Origin: Prunus persica
Lineage: Eukaryota; Streptophyta; Magnoliopsida; Rosales; Rosaceae
Assembly: GCF_000346465.2 (NCBI RefSeq)
Contig: NC_034009.1
Coordinates: 4,487,269 to 4,551,268 of the forward strand
Direction of reading: 5' to 3'
DNA length: 64,000 nucleotides
A program made the position numbers and the translations under genes. Shown here in pieces: positions 61,373 to 64,000 of this stretch (position 1 is the first letter of the stretch; every line of letters starts with the position of its first letter). The notes under the pieces were generated by a model. That model searched no databases and was not told the DNA's origin. It saw only the letters and a list, made by a program, of their open reading frames with translations.

Positions 61373-61549
61373 GATCTGTGTACGAAATAGTAGGAACTCT
61401 AAATAAATCTTCAACACTTACCATTTCTTGTTGCATCTTTTCCCTTTCCTGAACCAACGATGTATAGAGTGTTACAAGAAGACTGGATAAAAGTCCTACA
61501 AACGAAAGGAGGATAAATGAACAGAAACGCGTAAAAACAAGTGTCTCCA

Positions 61550-63037
61550 CTACTTGGACTCATCCATGGGATCGTTACGATTACAAGATTCAGATCTTAA
61601 ATCCTTGTTGTCTTGCCTCGACTCATCAGACTCTGAAGCCTTCGAAACCGAATCCTCAAGTGCCTCAAGAAAAGACAATACAGTGAATTTGTCTGCAAGA
61701 AAGAGGAGAAAAGTAGTTAAAACCATAAGTAACAATACCATGGATTATCATGATATAGCGTTATGTCTCATTTGATATCATGTTGAGGTGCTCTCAAATC
61801 CTCAAGTGGATACAAAATACTGGAAAATAACATCAGCATCAGGCCCTTTCAATTTAATGAAGTTGCATATGGCAAATGTGATTCATCCACACGTCAGGCC
61901 AAAGGAACTTTAAAATGGAACTAGAATTGTCTGAAAAATGCTAGTAAGAATGGGTAGTGATTTTCCCATTTAGAGGTAAGCTGATAGTCGAATTGGGGAA
62001 CCTGGATGGAGAGCAGAGTTATCTTTTCTGACACAGTATTTAACACAAAGGAAGGAAAATAAGAAAAATGGATTGGATAGTATGAATGGAGAGTTTGCTT
62101 TCCCTCCTGATTTTAGTATGGAACACAGTAGGCAATGGAAAAGGGAAACTACTGATGTCTTTAACATTACCAAAATCTAATCTGACGAGGTCAAGGAGTA
62201 AAAATACAAGTCACAGCATTTCCATCTTCCTTCCTGCTCAGTAAATAACCCATTAGGACGTATTTGAAATGGTGGATCTAGGTGGATGCCTCACTCACCC
62301 CTCCAGTTTTCCACTTTCGTCCTCTGAGATTACCAGTCTTACTTCTCCTTATCCCTCCGCCCCTTCTTCCCCTCCTCTATTTCTCTCCACAAATGGTAAT
62401 GCAATGGCTAAGATGCATCTCACAAGTAGTTGATGTTTCTCACATGCTATTATGTCTTATTGTCAAGTTTCAGAATTCGCCCATTGACAGTATCAAATTT
62501 TAAAAATTAAAAAAAAAAGTAAAATAAATAAATAAATCATTCAGTAAGTATGAATATAATAGAAAACTACAAGATTCTGCTCATATAGATTGCTTACATT
62601 TACTTGGGTCAACACCAAACTGAGACAAATCTATCTGTCCTGTTCGAAGTACCTATAAACATTTAGGGAAAGATAAAAGAAAGTTTAGCACGATAATGAT
62701 GATAAAAGAAACGAACTACCTTCATTAAAAAAAACAACCAAACAGCATTACAATTCCAAAAGATGACATTTTAAATTCTTACATAAGCAAATGAATCCAT
62801 TTGTTGGCGGAATGGTGGACTCTGCAGCAACTCCAAAATATCCTCTGGAGACCATTGACCCTGCAACCTCAACCAAATCAAACAATGGCGCAAAAGTAGT
62901 GTATAACAAAACAGAGAACTCAAGTACCAGAATGATGCATACCTCAGGTAAGTAAGACTCTAAACGCTGCTCTAGTTGCAATGTCTCAATCAATGGCATA
63001 ATCAAATCAGGTTTCAATATGTCCCCCAAACTCAAGC
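61550..63037 (-). CDS. RPN13: 26S proteasome ubiquitin receptor RPN13 (3' part, runs off right edge)
   Basis: Four exons: 63037-62943, 62860-62783, 62652-62598 and 61692-61550, all GT-AG and phase-consistent, ending in TAG. The translation reads [20 protein letters not shown], then [20 protein letters not shown], then [20 protein letters not shown], and ends NDPMDESK. This is the C-terminal DEUBAD domain that binds and activates the deubiquitinase UCH37/UCH2, followed by the short acidic plant tail. The N-terminal Pru domain, which binds ubiquitin and the base subunit RPN2, must lie beyond the window. About 123 residues of a usual 300 are seen. Confidence 0.92.
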
Positions 63038-64000
63038 CTAGCCCGACAAAAGCAAGTCAAATGTTAGAGCCATATCATATTTTAAAGAATTGTAGAAGAT
63101 ACTCTACTACAATCAGCCAGTATGCCAATTGTTAGAATTTTAAATAATGATTGACAGGTCCCAATAGAGACGTTAATACGAAAATTATGGATTAAAATCA
63201 CTTTAGATCCTCTGTGAATGGTCCAAATTCACATTGTCACCTTGCTTTTAAAACTCTCAGTTTTGTTAAAATCATTGAATACCACCTGAACCTCTGGGAT
63301 CAATTCTGTCAGATTCTGCCATTTAAATTAACCCAATTGTGCCTCAATTACCATATTTACTTACATCAGAGCAAAGTGAACTTTTCCCACAAGTAACTTG
63401 ATTATTTGGCCAAACAACTAGGAGAAAGGCCACCACAAGGAAGAACGAGAAAAGAAACAGGCTAGTATGGCAATTTGCAAAATGAACATTCCAGGAATAC
63501 CGCCCACCACGCCATCCTTTTTGAATAATAACACTCAATAAAGGGCCTAAACACTGAATGAAAGGCATATACTGAAGCACCATAATGGTTCGGGGCAAAG
63601 TGTTCATAAAAATTGTCATTTACTGGCTGAATTAAGGAAATAGATGACCTCCGATGCTAAAAGCAAACAGGGTTAAAAATATGGACCCATTTGTAGAAAT
63701 TCATTTATCTTTCTTATTTCTACCTAGTATTTATGAGTACACGTTCTAATCTATTTTGTAATGGGGATCAAAAACACTTGATCATGCCACGTTGAAGTAA
63801 TTTTTAAACATTAAGGATTTCACTACAGGAAATAAGCAACACATTGAATCTTCCACAATATTGCTACTTCTTTTGAATAAAAAATATGAAGGGCATTTTG
63901 CATTGAAACTATGCAATATATTAGATAGTTCAGATAATGAAAAGCGTAAGAAATTTCCTAGATCAAGGCAACCTCTACATATTAAATCAAAAAAGTTTGG
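63038..64000 (-). other. Intron of RPN13
   Basis: The acceptor at 63038 opens a long intron; the exon for the Pru domain or its linker was not found up to the window end. AT-rich, nothing else supported. Confidence 0.55.

Noticed and set aside
61368..61550. 60-codon ORF just after the RPN13 stop
   Set aside because: It has no ATG start at its head, no known motif, and lies in the expected RPN13 3' UTR.

Overview
The window is nuclear DNA of a flowering plant, a eudicot by gene content. The genes are intron-rich with GT-AG splice sites, the intergenic DNA is AT-rich, and plant transposons are everywhere (Ty3/gypsy, Ty1/copia, TRIM, LINE, SINE, Helitron and TIR elements). The encoded families (plant oxidosqualene cyclases, TORTIFOLIA1/SPIRAL2, NAC, RPN13, UTP21) fit this. 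I cannot place the species from sequence alone. No rRNA, tRNA gene or CRISPR array was seen.

Layout, left to right. (1) 1-3.1 kb, minus: 5' part of a TORTIFOLIA1/SPIRAL2-like HEAT-repeat microtubule protein, running off the left edge. (2) 4.45-15.16 kb, minus: a complete 18-exon cycloartenol synthase (CAS, 757 aa). (3) 15.6-26.1 kb: a transposon-rich spacer with a decayed oxidosqualene cyclase copy cut by a LINE fragment, a tandem Helitron-like pair, a foldback element and MITE-like elements. (4) 26.34-35.91 kb, plus: a complete 18-exon second cyclase (771 aa) with the same exon plan. It carries Asn and Val where CAS has His477 and Ile481, the pair known for plant lanosterol synthase (LAS). 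(5) 36.45-46.50 kb, minus, tail-to-tail with the LAS gene: a complete 18-exon UTP21/WDR36-like WD40 protein of the small-subunit processome (903 aa), with a TRIM array, a TIR element and a LINE tail in its introns. (6) 47.9-50.5 kb: a truncated small ORF, a copia remnant and a NAC gene broken by two frame changes and a hAT-like MITE. (7) 51.0-59.7 kb, minus: a decayed gene of unknown product, split by a full-length 5.57 kb Ty3/gypsy element with a 5-bp target duplication. (8) 61.55-63.04 kb, minus: the 3' part of RPN13, a proteasome ubiquitin receptor, running off the right edge.

The main biological point is the head-to-head pair of protosteryl cyclases, with a third, dead, LAS-like copy between them. 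CAS and LAS are alternative first cyclisation steps from 2,3-oxidosqualene to sterols. Both genes look intact, and identical exon boundaries show that they are old duplicates. No P450, glycosyltransferase or acyltransferase lies nearby, so this is a duplicated sterol-cyclase locus and not a classic triterpene gene cluster.
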